64,000 bases of DNA from positions 62,001 through 126,000 of the forward strand of contig MU266347.1 of assembly GCA_021014945.1 (NCBI GenBank). Direction: 5' to 3'. The translations under genes and the position numbers were made by a program. The notes beneath the pieces were generated by a model. That model had not been told where the DNA came from. It did not search any database and worked only from the letters and a program-made list of their open reading frames with translations. How positions within the stretch are numbered: the stretch's first letter is position 1; every line of letters starts with the position of its first letter. This document shows, piece by piece, positions 47,926-58,964 of this stretch. This DNA comes from Leucogyrophana mollusca (taxonomy: Eukaryota > Basidiomycota > Agaricomycetes > Boletales).

Positions 47926-49673
47926 TCCAACGGAGCGACGTGGCGTCTGGGAGAACGTGGAGGTAGTGCAGAGGCCCTTTGGTCGTGTATACAATAGCTC
48001 GGCGGTGTTTGCGTCAGGCAAGGGTCACCGAATCCACTCTGGTAATGTAGTTGAGGAAAAGACCCGCCACGACACCGACACGAAGGTGCACGTACGACAG
48101 TTTCCAAATTGGGACGTGTGGCGGGTGTTTTGGCGCTGTCCAATCCTTTTGCTCTATACCGTCTTGAACCATGGATATGTAGATTTTCCGTCGTGGTCGC
48201 ACACTCATGTGTTTGGTATAGAACTCTCTGTGTGCAGACTCCTGCCACTTTATTTGACCTACGGATTTACTCCTTGAATTCAAAATCCCCAGGCGCTACT
48301 CCAACATTTAACTTGCAATGATGCATTTCAATCTGGCTCATCTTGCGGTCGCCTGAGCGCTCAAGGTCTTTCATTTGTCCCTCGTCGCCCCGGGGTATGC
48401 GAGAGCTATTCACAGTTATCTCCCCTGTGTTGTTGCTGTGCGTGGCTGACGAACGTAGTGCCGACCAATGCGTCATTGCCTCGGCGAGTCAGATATCTGC
48501 GGCATCTGTCCTCATCCCCTCTCTTTCTTGCGCTGGGAACGATCCTCCATATCCAGAACTGCTACTCTGGACTGGCTAGTCATTAAGTGGCTCCGAGTGA
48601 GTCGCGTCCCAAAAGACTCCAGATACGATCTAGCTGCGGCCGCCCATGTAGTCCCCCAAGCATGTGCAGGCGGGCGCAGGTTAATTTCCATCCAACCGTT
48701 CTATCCCACCATTCTCCACAAGGCCGATTCCTCTATAAATGATGCTCTGTTCGGTTGGTTTGGCATCGGCGGTATTTCATTTCAGGTTATCTGATGCGGG
48801 TGGGTCAAGGATGGATCATACCAAGTAATGTTAATAGAGCGACAAACAATGTGCATCCGAGAGCGGGCGCTTGCCACTTGCGCAAAGCAAAACCTTGTCA
48901 AGGCGTAGGCCTATACCTTGTTCTCTGTGACTGGCTAACTTCATCTGATGCCGACAAGCCTGTGCGCTGCTCTTACTGGTAACTTATCCACTGCCGCCGG
49001 TCAAATCATCGTGAGTTCGTCGTGCATATCCCCTACTGTCCAGCTTCCTAACTTCTTTCGTCATTTCCTTGATCATGAAGATACTAGATCGATCAACGTC
49101 AGTAGCCAACGACAGCTCGCTCAAACGAGTGGCTCGAACAAACAGACGACATCCTGTTCTATGAAGGCACGCTACCTTCTATCTTTATCACCGGATGATC
49201 TGCTGCATTCTGCATTCCCCGGGAAACAAATAAAGTTCCCCTGGTTGTCTGGCTTCGGGACTTCCATGCTAAAATACCATCGTGCCCTTGATGTCTACCG
49301 CAGTCTATGAACGTGCACTTCTGCACAGTTAAGTGCATTAGTTTCATGACTCCAGAATGAATATTACCCCTCGCTACGTCCAAGAACATCTACGATGCTT
49401 GGCCGCCTAAACTGATAGTATTGAACACAGGATATAGCTCATCGAAGACATCTACTTTGATGGTGACGACGCGCTCTTGACGACGCGCGCAATGGGGTCA
49501 TGCACATCAATTTATCGTAAAAACCGTACTGTCATCCAGAGACCAGTGTCAAATGTAACCACAACAAGCAAATGCATAAAGTATGTAGATAGTTGGATAG
49601 TCACCGAAAGTGCATGGCAATCACGAGCATCAAACGTGAACGTATTTTCCGATGAACGGAACTGATCACCGAA
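47926..49673. other. 1.7 kb without a recognised gene
   Basis: Contains the SPC3 promoter and the 3' flank of the acyltransferase gene. Open frames of 60-126 codons on both strands overlap each other and show no domain or splice continuity. Confidence 0.45.
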
Positions 49674-52177
49674 TCAATCATGGTGACCTGAAGGCACCCA
49701 GACCATGTCATCCTTGTCCCCCGCATCACTGTCGTCACCAGGGGTGCCTTCCTCCTCGCTACTGAGGGCTGCAGCCCAGTCACCCTCAATGCCATGCTCC
49801 AAGGTGGCGATCTTGGCTCCCCTCTTGCGCAGGAACGCAATTACCTCTCTCGCGCTCCTCCACCCATTCGGATCCTCAGGTATTCCGCCAGCGTCGTCGC
49901 TACCAGGCTTAACCTCGTCAACCCACCCGTACAGTTTCGCCAGGTGCAGCGAGGCGCCGACTTTCTTACCGTCTCCCGACTTCTCTAGCTGGTGGAAGAG
50001 GCTTGCGAGCGCCTTGACCGCTTCCCCACGTGCCCGTAAAACGTGTCGCATTATCCTCCGTGACGAAGGTCGGCGACGGGTCTTCGCCGGGGGTTCCTGA
50101 ACAGGGGAAGATTTAACAACGTTCTTATTCTTGTCTATCCATGGGTTCTCCGGCGGAATTTGGGGCGTGGTGTACTGAGAAAGCGCAGCAAGGGGCAGTT
50201 CCCAGCGCTTAGGGGCCCACACACCGACGAGAACACGCCATGCAGCGATAACGCGTTTCAGGCTAGGATGGTGTTAGTAAGAGCTGCTTACGCGAGAAGC
50301 TGGACGTACTGCTGATAATTGTCTATCACGATTAAGAAAGAGTTAGAAATAGCATAGGACGAAACTCAAAGGGCATAATCACCGTTGACCAGTTTATTAT
50401 GATAGAACGCAAAGAGCCAAACTGTTGCAAACGAGACTAGCGCGCCAGTGCTCGTGAACCAAAAGAATGCCCAAAGCAGCCAGAACGTCGCGGGATAGAT
50501 CATAAGAAGGAACAAAAGGCCGAACACAACCTTATTCTGTGCCTGTGTCTCCTCTTCATGCTCGACCAAACGTGCGCCAAGTCGGCCCATGATATATACG
50601 GGCATGTGCACGATGAGTGGGAAGAAAAAGAAAGGGAGCCGGATCAGGACAGCAAGTGTGTCGCGGATGAGGATGGAAATGGTAAGGAGGCGGCTTGGCA
50701 GAGGAGTGGAGTGATGGGGGTCAAGCGTTCGTGGGAGGGGAAGAGAGGAGAGTACGGAGTTGGTGAGATGGGTGGATTGAAGGAGTGAATAATATTCTAG
50801 TAGATGTTGTCTGACTGAGCTGAAGTTCGGAATAGCATCTTTGGTAGAAAAGAGGTCTACCAGGCTGAACTGACAGTAAGTTGCGGAAAACCCCGTCATA
50901 TGATACTGACTTACGTCTGTGAGATAGTAACAAAGTCGTCAAGGTTGATGGACCCCTCATCTTCCCATAATAAATCTCTTGCCATTCGAGCAGCGTATAG
51001 AGTGTCCCTGTATGAGGTGTCAGTCCGCGTAATCGCTGGACGTAAAGACCTGTTTACCAATCGGGGGCATTTACGGTAGCCTCAGTGAGTTCACGTTCGA
51101 TAGTACGAGTAAGTCGTTTCGCGGCGGCGCGAGCGGAACCCTCGACGCCGGATAAATATTCATCTTTGTACTCATCCATTGAGATCGGTCGTCCAAATCT
51201 GTGTCACGGTGGACTGTGTTAGAGAGCACACTTGCAGTCAAACGGATGGCGCCTTACTCCATTATAACCTATCGCTTCTTGGTCAAACAAAGGAACGAAA
51301 ATTTGAACTTGAAAAGGGAAAACTCACATCACTACGGTACTTTGACTTGTTCGTATATACGATGGCTGCAGGGACAATCATTACAGGGGCGCCAACCTTG
51401 ACTTTCCCAGGGTTGTCTTGAGACCACTTCGTATACTCCAGAGCAGCATAGGCAGCTCCATCCTTGACCTGCATAATACGTGGTTCCGTGTAACTCGTGC
51501 CTTCCGGGAAGAGAGCGACAGCAGAACCATTCGCCAGAGCCTGGAAGGTCCCTTTAAATAGAATCTGCCTGTCCTTGCTCTTGCGGTCCACCGGAATGTT
51601 GCCCGAGCTGTATAGAATGTACTTCAGTACCGGGTTCGCAAACAGACTCGCTATAATTGAAGGAGGGTTCTGTGAGGAGCCATGCTTGGACATCAAAGCG
51701 TGATTTCCATGCCTTTGCTCCAGTAGTGCAGGATACGTCTGTGGGGAAAGGCGGACGCTAAACAGCCAATTAAAGGGTGGGCAAATGGAGCGACATAGGG
51801 CACGCACAAAGCACAGCGGGGTCCAGCATCATGTTGTGGTGGGTGGCCGTACTGTTAAAGTAGTATCAGTGGGCGTTGCAACAAAATTCATACGCAACAT
51901 TTAAGGTGGTTCATAAAGCCCTAGATACTTTTTTTGTAACGAACGTGCCCCCAAAGGACTCAAGACGCGCAAGGCAAATGACGGGGTTTCGCAAAGCCCA
52001 CGCCAATTCGAAAGTGAAACTGCGAAACTCGCGAAGCAGGTGGAATACGCACACAATGATAGGCCCCTCCGTTGGGACGTGCTCACCGCCAATAACGTGG
52101 ACCTCTGTGAAAAACGACCATACGGCCCAGCCTGCAAGCCGGCGAATGACGCGATGCAGGCTCTTCGTGTCCGACAT
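49674..52177 (-). CDS. SCT1: Glycerol-3-phosphate / DHAP acyltransferase, SCT1/GPT2-type
   Basis: Ten exons totalling 1,866 nt give 621 aa: 52177-52053, 51851-51808, 51757-51713, 51650-51328, 51268-51258, 51198-51058, 51007-50915, 50864-50383, 50322-50310, 50262-49674. It catalyses the first acylation step of phospholipid and triacylglycerol synthesis at the ER. PlsC landmarks: HHNMMLD (H-X4-D), SSGNIPVDRKSKDRQ, FPEGTSYTEPRIMQVKDGAA and the FGRPI block. Two or three membrane helices lie near residues 350-420 (LIRLPFFFFPLIVHMPVYI, FGLLFLLMIYPATFWLLWAF). The C-terminus ends in an acidic tail (SSEEEGTPGDDSDAGDKDD), known to be a phosphorylation region in yeast Sct1/Gpt2. Exons of 11 and 13 nt and a GC-AG intron (51651-51712) are required to keep the frame. 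The choice between SCT1 and GPT2 is not resolvable here. Confidence 0.92.
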
Positions 52178-52779
52178 AGTTGTCGAGAGGGCACAAGTGA
52201 AAAAAGTGATTGCGGGGAGGTCACGACCGTAGCCTTTTGAAGTTGGTCGCGAGTCTGCTGTAGTGCTGTACAACCACGTGGCAAAAGGCCCCTTGAACCA
52301 CACAGCACAGTACTTGGCGCCCACGACCTCTTTGCGGCCCACGCCGCAGAGACAACGCCAAGGTAAAGAGGATGGACATATCTGAATGAGTGAATCTTCC
52401 CAATGTTGACACTTCTGAGGCCCCACTTAGTCCAACATCCTAGATAGAGATTACATGCAAGTCACCTCCTTTGAGGCCAACTCGGTGACCCGACGACTGC
52501 CTTTTACTATAGATATACGATGGCGAGCATCATACATAGAACGTATGTCTAACATAGGGTACGCCCCAGAGGACACTACACACAATGATTCGAACTCAAA
52601 GGTTCACAAGCTCAAGGCGCTCAGGCTCGGGGACCAAGGGTGCGGTGTCGATGCAGAAAAAGTTGGCGAGTTCAATATGATGGTACTGCAATAGATATAC
52701 ATATGTAACGGCGAAGTACAGCAATAAGTAAGAGTAACAGATGGATCAGAAAGCGTGCAAATATATCACAACAATTGAG
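52178..52779. other. Intergenic, no gene seen
   Basis: Promoter of the acyltransferase gene and 3' flank of the cyclase gene. No RNA or protein gene seen. Confidence 0.55.
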
Positions 52780-55700
52780 CTAAGAGGACAACATTGAGGA
52801 CAGTATTTTCAGTGTTTCCGCGTCGATCTTGCCGTCGCGTTCTAAGGCAGCCACAGTTGCGGCAAATTCCTTCCCCCTGATTCTCGCTACCAGCGCGTTA
52901 GTTGCGTTTTCCAGCCGCACTGAGAGGGATTCGAGGTGCATCATGATCTCGAAGTCGGACGTGTTGTCATTCATGGGAGGTAAAAGGAGAGCGGGGTCGC
53001 CATACATGACGGACGGATCGAGGACTTCGTCGTCCGGTAGTAGCCCCAGAGGAACCTCGGAAGTTTTGTCGGTGTTGCGCTCGGGTAGAGGTCTGAAAAC
53101 GCGACCAGAGGAAAGTGCCTCGAAACGCAAGCATAGCGAGGCCAGCTCACGGACTTGGGCGATGCTGAGTTGAACCCTGGCTGGGGAAGATGTGCTCGGC
53201 CGCGCGCCGGAAGCCTCCAGATCTTGCCTGGCTGCAAGAGCTCCCGGGTAGATCACCGAGACCGTCTCCGGGACCTCAAGACCTTTGAGCTTGATCTCAC
53301 CCGCCGGAACAACGGCGATATCCATACGGCGAATTGCCTCGACAGCTTGGGTTGGCTGGAAATCCGAGTACTCTGTATCCGGTCCTATCTCGCGAACCCG
53401 TGCATTGATTTCACGAACGACATCGGCGCTGCACATGATTTGTCCACCCAGAGCGTAGCCATTGAGCCGAGCGGCACGGATGACCATCGGACCGAAGTAG
53501 TCCATTCGATTAGTGATGGGGTCTGGTTCACAAACAGGTGTTCCACAGTGGACACTCATGCGCACTGACAGCCCGCGTGCGATGATTCTCCCTTCACTAT
53601 CGCGTACCTCCTTGCCCTCGTCACACTCAAGGATCTCCAAAGGCCAAGCCTCGTGGAGGAGTTGTTGCTGGACGATGAGGCACCACCACAACGCTGCGAG
53701 GGTGGTTGGGAAAGAACACATGAACGCATCGCCTTCGGTTTTGACTACGTAGCCACCGCACAAGCGAAGATGGCGACGCAACAAGCTGTTATGGAGTCGC
53801 ATTGCTGTCGGCATGCCAGCGTTAGCCTCCCACAGCTGCGTGGAATTGCGGATATCTGTGAAGACCAACGCGAGGTGGCCTATGGGCGGCGAAATTTCAC
53901 CATCCAGTCGAGTGATCGTACGATCGGCGATGTCTGTCTTCTTACCGCCGCGCTTCTTGACAGAGCCGTAAGTGTCACTATCAATGAAAGCGTCTGCCGC
54001 CTGTTGCCGAGAACGAGACGCAAAGAGATCGGCAACGGAGATGACCATGATCATGGTACTTCCATCGGCACCGTAACTGATCGCAAAGTCCCGGAGCTTC
54101 TGCGCTGCGATTGTTGGTTCTGCTCTCTCCGATCTTGCAATATCAACAGCTGTCTGATAGGATATATAATCCCACAAACCGCGGTTAGCGACGATCACGA
54201 ACTCATCTTGTTCGGTGAGTTTCCGGACATGGATGTCAGGACGTGCGTTGACAACGGGGAAGTCGTGGAAGAAGCCAAATGACCTGGACGTATCGATCTC
54301 ATCGTGAATCAGTCCCTTCTGTGACACCCAACCTTCGGCTGCTCTGATGCGAGCGATTTCGCGGCGGTCGAAGGGGTCATGCTTGACGGAGATGAGTTCC
54401 GCCGCACCCTGGTTGGATATCACTGCAAGCGAGTAGCCAGCATTTGCAACGTAGAGCATCTTGTCAACGAAATACAGCACAATGCCGGATGCACCAGCAC
54501 GAGTGTACATGTCGCTGCTAGAGGTGCTGGCGTCGGAAACACTGACTTGAGACATTTTGCGATGAGGAGTGGAGTATAGGTGATCGTGCAGATTCTTGTT
54601 AAGACGGAGGAATGAGCGACGTAGCGCGTCTGGGACACCTTCGTGCCTGTCCTGGTTCAAGTGAGAGAGCTGTTGCTTGAACATCTTTTTGAAGTTGTCT
54701 GCAACGAATTTGGAGAGGTGGTTGTTGCTATCCCCTGCTCGAGCGCGCCCAAACATCGCAAAAATGGCTTCGTCTTTATGATCCCGAAACCCGGGCACCA
54801 CAAGGTCGAACATGTTGATGAGGCCAGTTTTGCTAATGGTATCAGCAATACCGTACGACATCTTGTTGACCTCCGAAGGGGACGTGCGCACGCGACGATC
54901 TTCACCCTCTTCTGGGATGTTGATGGACGTAGTTGTGACATCCATCAATCCAAGCACGCGTAACTGCGTGAGCCCGGAGAAGTCGGCCAACACCTTGGTT
55001 TGCTCCAGGTCTCTGTCCCCCGGCGGCTTCGGGCCTCCCGAGCCAATCTCGAGCCTCTTGTTTCCTGAGAGGTTGAGGTACTTCAGATTGCGGTTGAAAT
55101 TCCTTGATTGCCAATGAGTAATGTATTAGTACTGGTGCATCAAGAAACGTACCAATTCCAATCAAATTGCCAGTTGAGTATGTTGTACCTCAAAAGATTA
55201 CTGCCTACGTCGATTACCGTAAGACTCGGGACCTTTGCAAGCTCCTTCGGAAGAGTCTGCAGTTTGTTGCCGTTCAAGAAGAGTACTGATAGATGCATGG
55301 AGTCGAGGTTCTCCGTTGGTATACTTGTCAGCTGGTTGCCGCTGAGGTAGAGCTCCTCGAGTTTGTGAAAACTCTTGAAAAAAGAAGAGGGCAGTTCTTG
55401 GATTTCATTGAATGACAGGTTGAGGACCTGAAGTTCCCTGAAAATGCTGAAAGTGCCCAGCACCTCGTCTGTCAAGCGATTTTCGCCGACATACAGGCGT
55501 TCCAGTGAATGCGCTAGTGGGGGCAATGGGCGCATCGTCGAGGACGATGAGCTCATGATCGAATCGGCGTTCGATGGTTTGCGGTGAGGGTATGGCGTTC
55601 GAGAAGGGGGAGACGCAGGGACCTCTAACGAGATCCCTGTTGCCGGGGGCACAATCAAGCTAGATCCTAAAGGTTCATGCCAGGTAGACAACAGGTTGGA

Positions 55701-58606
55701 CGTGACATTAATGTGGACCAAGGAACCGCAATTCCATAGCGTGACAGGCAATTCCATCAAGCTGTTGTTGTGTACATCCAACGTTTCCAGACGTCCGAGC
55801 TGTCCAATCGTCGACGGCAGGGCGTCAAGTTGATTGTCAGAACACGACAGAGACTCGAGGAATGTGAGATCGCCAAGGGAGTCGGGGATGAATCGGAATG
55901 AGTTGTGGTCGAGTTTGAGGGTCTTTAACGAAGATAGCTGGGATAGCGCGAAGTCATCAAGGGAGGATAATTTGGCGTGGGAGACGTCAAGAGACGTTAG
56001 AGCGTAAGGCGACTGAACGAGAGATCCAGGCACGAGCTTCAGGATCGTGATGTCGTTGTAAGATGCGTCAAGAGTTTTCATGCTAGGTCCAAGTGACAAA
56101 TCGAGGGCGTGGACAATGTTGTGATCGGCGAGAAGTTCCTCGAGTTTGGGGATGGTGTATGCAACCGTGAGGTCAGAAATATTGTTTCTTCGACAGTCGA
56201 GCTGCCGTAGATTAATCAATGAAGCGCAGTCGGTCGGGAGCCTCGTAACCTGATTCCCGACGATAACGAGGCGCTGAAGGTTGGAAAGTCCGCAAATCTC
56301 TTCAGGGAGCACAGTGATCATGTTGAAGGACATGTCGAGGTCCTTGAGGGACTCCATCCCACAAATCACGCGGGGAACGTGGACGAATTTATTATTTGAG
56401 ATGTTGAGAGAGGTGAGGTTTTGGAGGCGGGGGAAGTACCATGGGAGCTGCTCCATGCGATTATTTTGCAGTTTGAGGGTGCTCAGGTCTGGAATACGAT
56501 CCAGCGCCGCGTCATCGAGGTCCATGATACGATTGCACGAGAGATCGAGACGGTGGAGGCTTGCAGAATGCCGTACACTCTGAGGAACTTTCTTCATCGC
56601 CATGTTCGACAACCTCAGTTCACGAAGTGTGGTACAAGATTGAATGAAATCAAGGGGTATCTCGACCATTGGATTCCGCGAGAGGTTGAGAGTTACGATA
56701 GTGGAAGCGTGCTGATGAAGAATTATGGGTATTGTGGGTAAACCGTGCCCAGTAAGATCTATGTGTTCGGGGTGATCGAACACGAGGTCGTCAGTCTGGG
56801 GAGTTTATCAGCGTTCAGTACAACAGCGATCGATCAGGCGGACGAACGGTCGGACCAAGCAGTTGGCTCTTGTAAACGAATTTCATGAGGAAAGTCATAT
56901 CTTCTGCACCGAGAAAATCGAGGCTGTCGGCCTGATCGTAACCTGCTTGCTCCAATCGTCGACGTACGATTGAGGCAGGTCTCTCCGTAGGTGCGAGAAT
57001 ACGTTCTGAATGGTGAAAAAGGAGATGAAGATAATTTGCAGTACGTGTGCAGTAGCCTCACCTCGCCCTCGCTCCTTCAAGTACAGCTTATGTGTCTCGC
57101 GGGGTTTATCCATCACTGGTTTCTTATCGAGCGACCCTTGCTCCTTCGGGTGTGACTTATGTGTTTCGCGGGGTTTCTCCATCACTAGTTTCTTATCGAG
57201 AGACGGGTTGATGTCAGCGACTGTGGATTGAAGGAGTATTGGCGCCACATGGTACGAGCCGTCCGCGCGATATATCCGCACACGGTACCTGCCGCTGGAG
57301 GCAGACTGCTTGCTCGAAGAATGTTTCTTGTGGCGAGATTTCGTCTTCGAGCCGCTGCCGCTCGCTTCTGTGATTCCGCTGGTTGACCTGGTGCCTGTGC
57401 CTAGACTCTCCCCGTCCTCGGAGCTCGACTCTGCCGCCTCCTCCTCCTCTTCTCCGTCCTTCTCAACGGCCCAACTTTCAGGTGCTGTCCATGATCCAAC
57501 CGTAGCCGGGTCTGTGACTTCACCACCAGGCTGTTCAGATCTATCGACGGGAGGCAAAATGCTCTTCGGCGAGACCTTACGGAGATCGTGTGTGAGGTGG
57601 GCATTGCGCTGGACGAGAGATGACGAGGGAAGAAATGGGTTGCTGAAGATAGAAGAGGTTGGAGAGGGAGGCATTGGCAGTGTACTACCCAAGGCACTGA
57701 CAGTGTCCATATCCTGGCTGCTGCCAGGAGGCGGCATAGACGGCCCAGGTCCGCGTTCCACTATTGCGTTGCGGTCGATAATCTGGTCAATCTGGTCAAA
57801 GTTGAGATCGATTGTTGGTATAGATTCTGAGGTCTGTTGAACATGTGCTTGCGGCTTGTTCAGAACCCTTCGTTTCACACGAGGTTTATCTTTCTTGGGT
57901 GGCGGTGGAGGGGATGGGGACCGGGGTACTGGAAGATCGGTCATGAACGTGTCGATCGACAGCTGGGACGGTAAAAGCGACGTTGAAGATCCGATTCCGA
58001 GACGATCTGGGTCTGGGAGTCTCGTGAGACTACGCGACTTCTTGATTATGTCGGTAAATATCTTCATGGATGACTTGCCCTTGCGGTCCTGCGGGCTGCC
58101 TTGGTCACGGAACGTCATGTCAGATTGAGTCGAGGTGTAAGATTCTGCGATACTGGCAGACTCGCTGCCGCGACTCCTAGCGAAGACGGTTCCGGCACTT
58201 CCTTGACGAAAGGAAGCCAAAGAGGACTTGTGGGCGACCCAGGAACGTTTTGAGGGGGGAGAGGGCTAGGAATGGAGGAGAATGTAGTCAGTACTTAACA
58301 ACAAGAAACTAGTTCGCAAGTCCCAAGTAGGGCCGAACGCATAATGCGTTTGCGGCAATCAAAGGATCACGAGGACAGTTCAAGAAGTGGTGGGGAAGAA
58401 CTTACAGGCTCGATCCAAGGAGCGATATCCGCATTCGTTTCGTTCGCAGCATGCGGAGCCAATATGTTGGGACGCAGAAGGTCCTCAGGCGAGTGGGGAG
58501 CAACGCTCGCATTAGCCACTGAGGACAACAGGACTTCGGAGGATACGAAGCCGCTTTCGTTGACAGCCGTGACATCGCTGAGGAGGGAAGTCTGGCTGAA
58601 AGACAT
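52780..58606 (-). CDS. CYR1: Adenylate cyclase, LRR type (Cyr1/Cac1/Uac1)
   Basis: Five exons (58606-58406, 58265-57062, 57005-56848, 56795-55153, 55102-52780) total 5,529 nt, giving 1,842 aa. It makes cAMP from ATP and feeds the PKA pathway. Order of parts, with approximate residues: disordered N-terminus; Ras-association region from about 393 (YRVRIYRADGSYHVAP to GYDQADSLDFLGAEDMTFLM); about 20 leucine-rich repeats at 525-1110 (LTGHGLPTIP, LDLSCNRI, LNLSFNEIQELP); a degenerate PP2C-like domain at 1150-1415 (ASGIVLYFVDKMLYVANAGY); and the class III catalytic domain at 1477-1675 (HLALVFTDIRNSTQLWEAN, KTEGDAFMCSF). The metal-binding Asp in FTDIRNST and the second in EGDAFM are present. It is shorter at the N-terminus than many fungal relatives; I chose the first in-frame ATG, so an upstream exon is possible. 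A 69-nt tandem duplication lies in the Ras-association region. Confidence 0.94.
57071..57208 (-). repeat. 69-nt in-frame tandem duplication in adenylate cyclase
   Basis: Copies 57071-57139 and 57140-57208 match at about 56 of 69 positions. On the minus strand they encode SLDKKLVMEKPRETHKSHP-type and SLDKKPVMDKPRETHKLYL-type units of 23 residues. The frame is kept. The segment lies within the Ras-association region. Confidence 0.85.
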
Positions 58607-58964
58607 TAGATATGAATCCTCTGGACCTACGATGCCCTCTGCTGTGTCCGGCCAGCAGTGCACGGACGCAGGCTGACGTTTCTCACAAACCGCCAGGTCC
58701 TGGAATCACGGCGAGACAGACTTGAGAAACAAAGAAATCTGTATGTCCGCTTTTGGACGTGCACATGAAATATCCCAGTTATTACCGCCGGTCTCAATCC
58801 AAATATGGAATATTAACCGGCCACTCGGACAGCCATGGCGCCCCATTACGCACCGTCACTGTGTCCTTAGTTGTCCTTACAGCGCATCGCAACTCAAGAA
58901 TAGCAACAGCGCCAACGCGCTGCGGGCACCTTTGATACTCCACAACACCTTATTCTTTACTACC
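58607..58964. promoter_or_regulatory. Divergent promoter region, adenylate cyclase and NIPA genes
   Basis: Only 358 bp separate the two start codons, so both promoters must share or abut here. The plus-strand end has a C/T-rich leader before the NIPA ATG. I see no clear TATA box or recognised binding site. Confidence 0.5.

Noticed and set aside
50263..50291. A 29-nt ultrashort intron in the acyltransferase
   Set aside because: A 47-nt intron with a better GTACGT donor ending at the same acceptor also keeps the frame and gives a normal length, so the 29-nt version is less likely.
58607..58663. Longer adenylate cyclase start beginning with GTG
   Set aside because: The open frame extends upstream but has no ATG there; the first in-frame ATG is at 58606.
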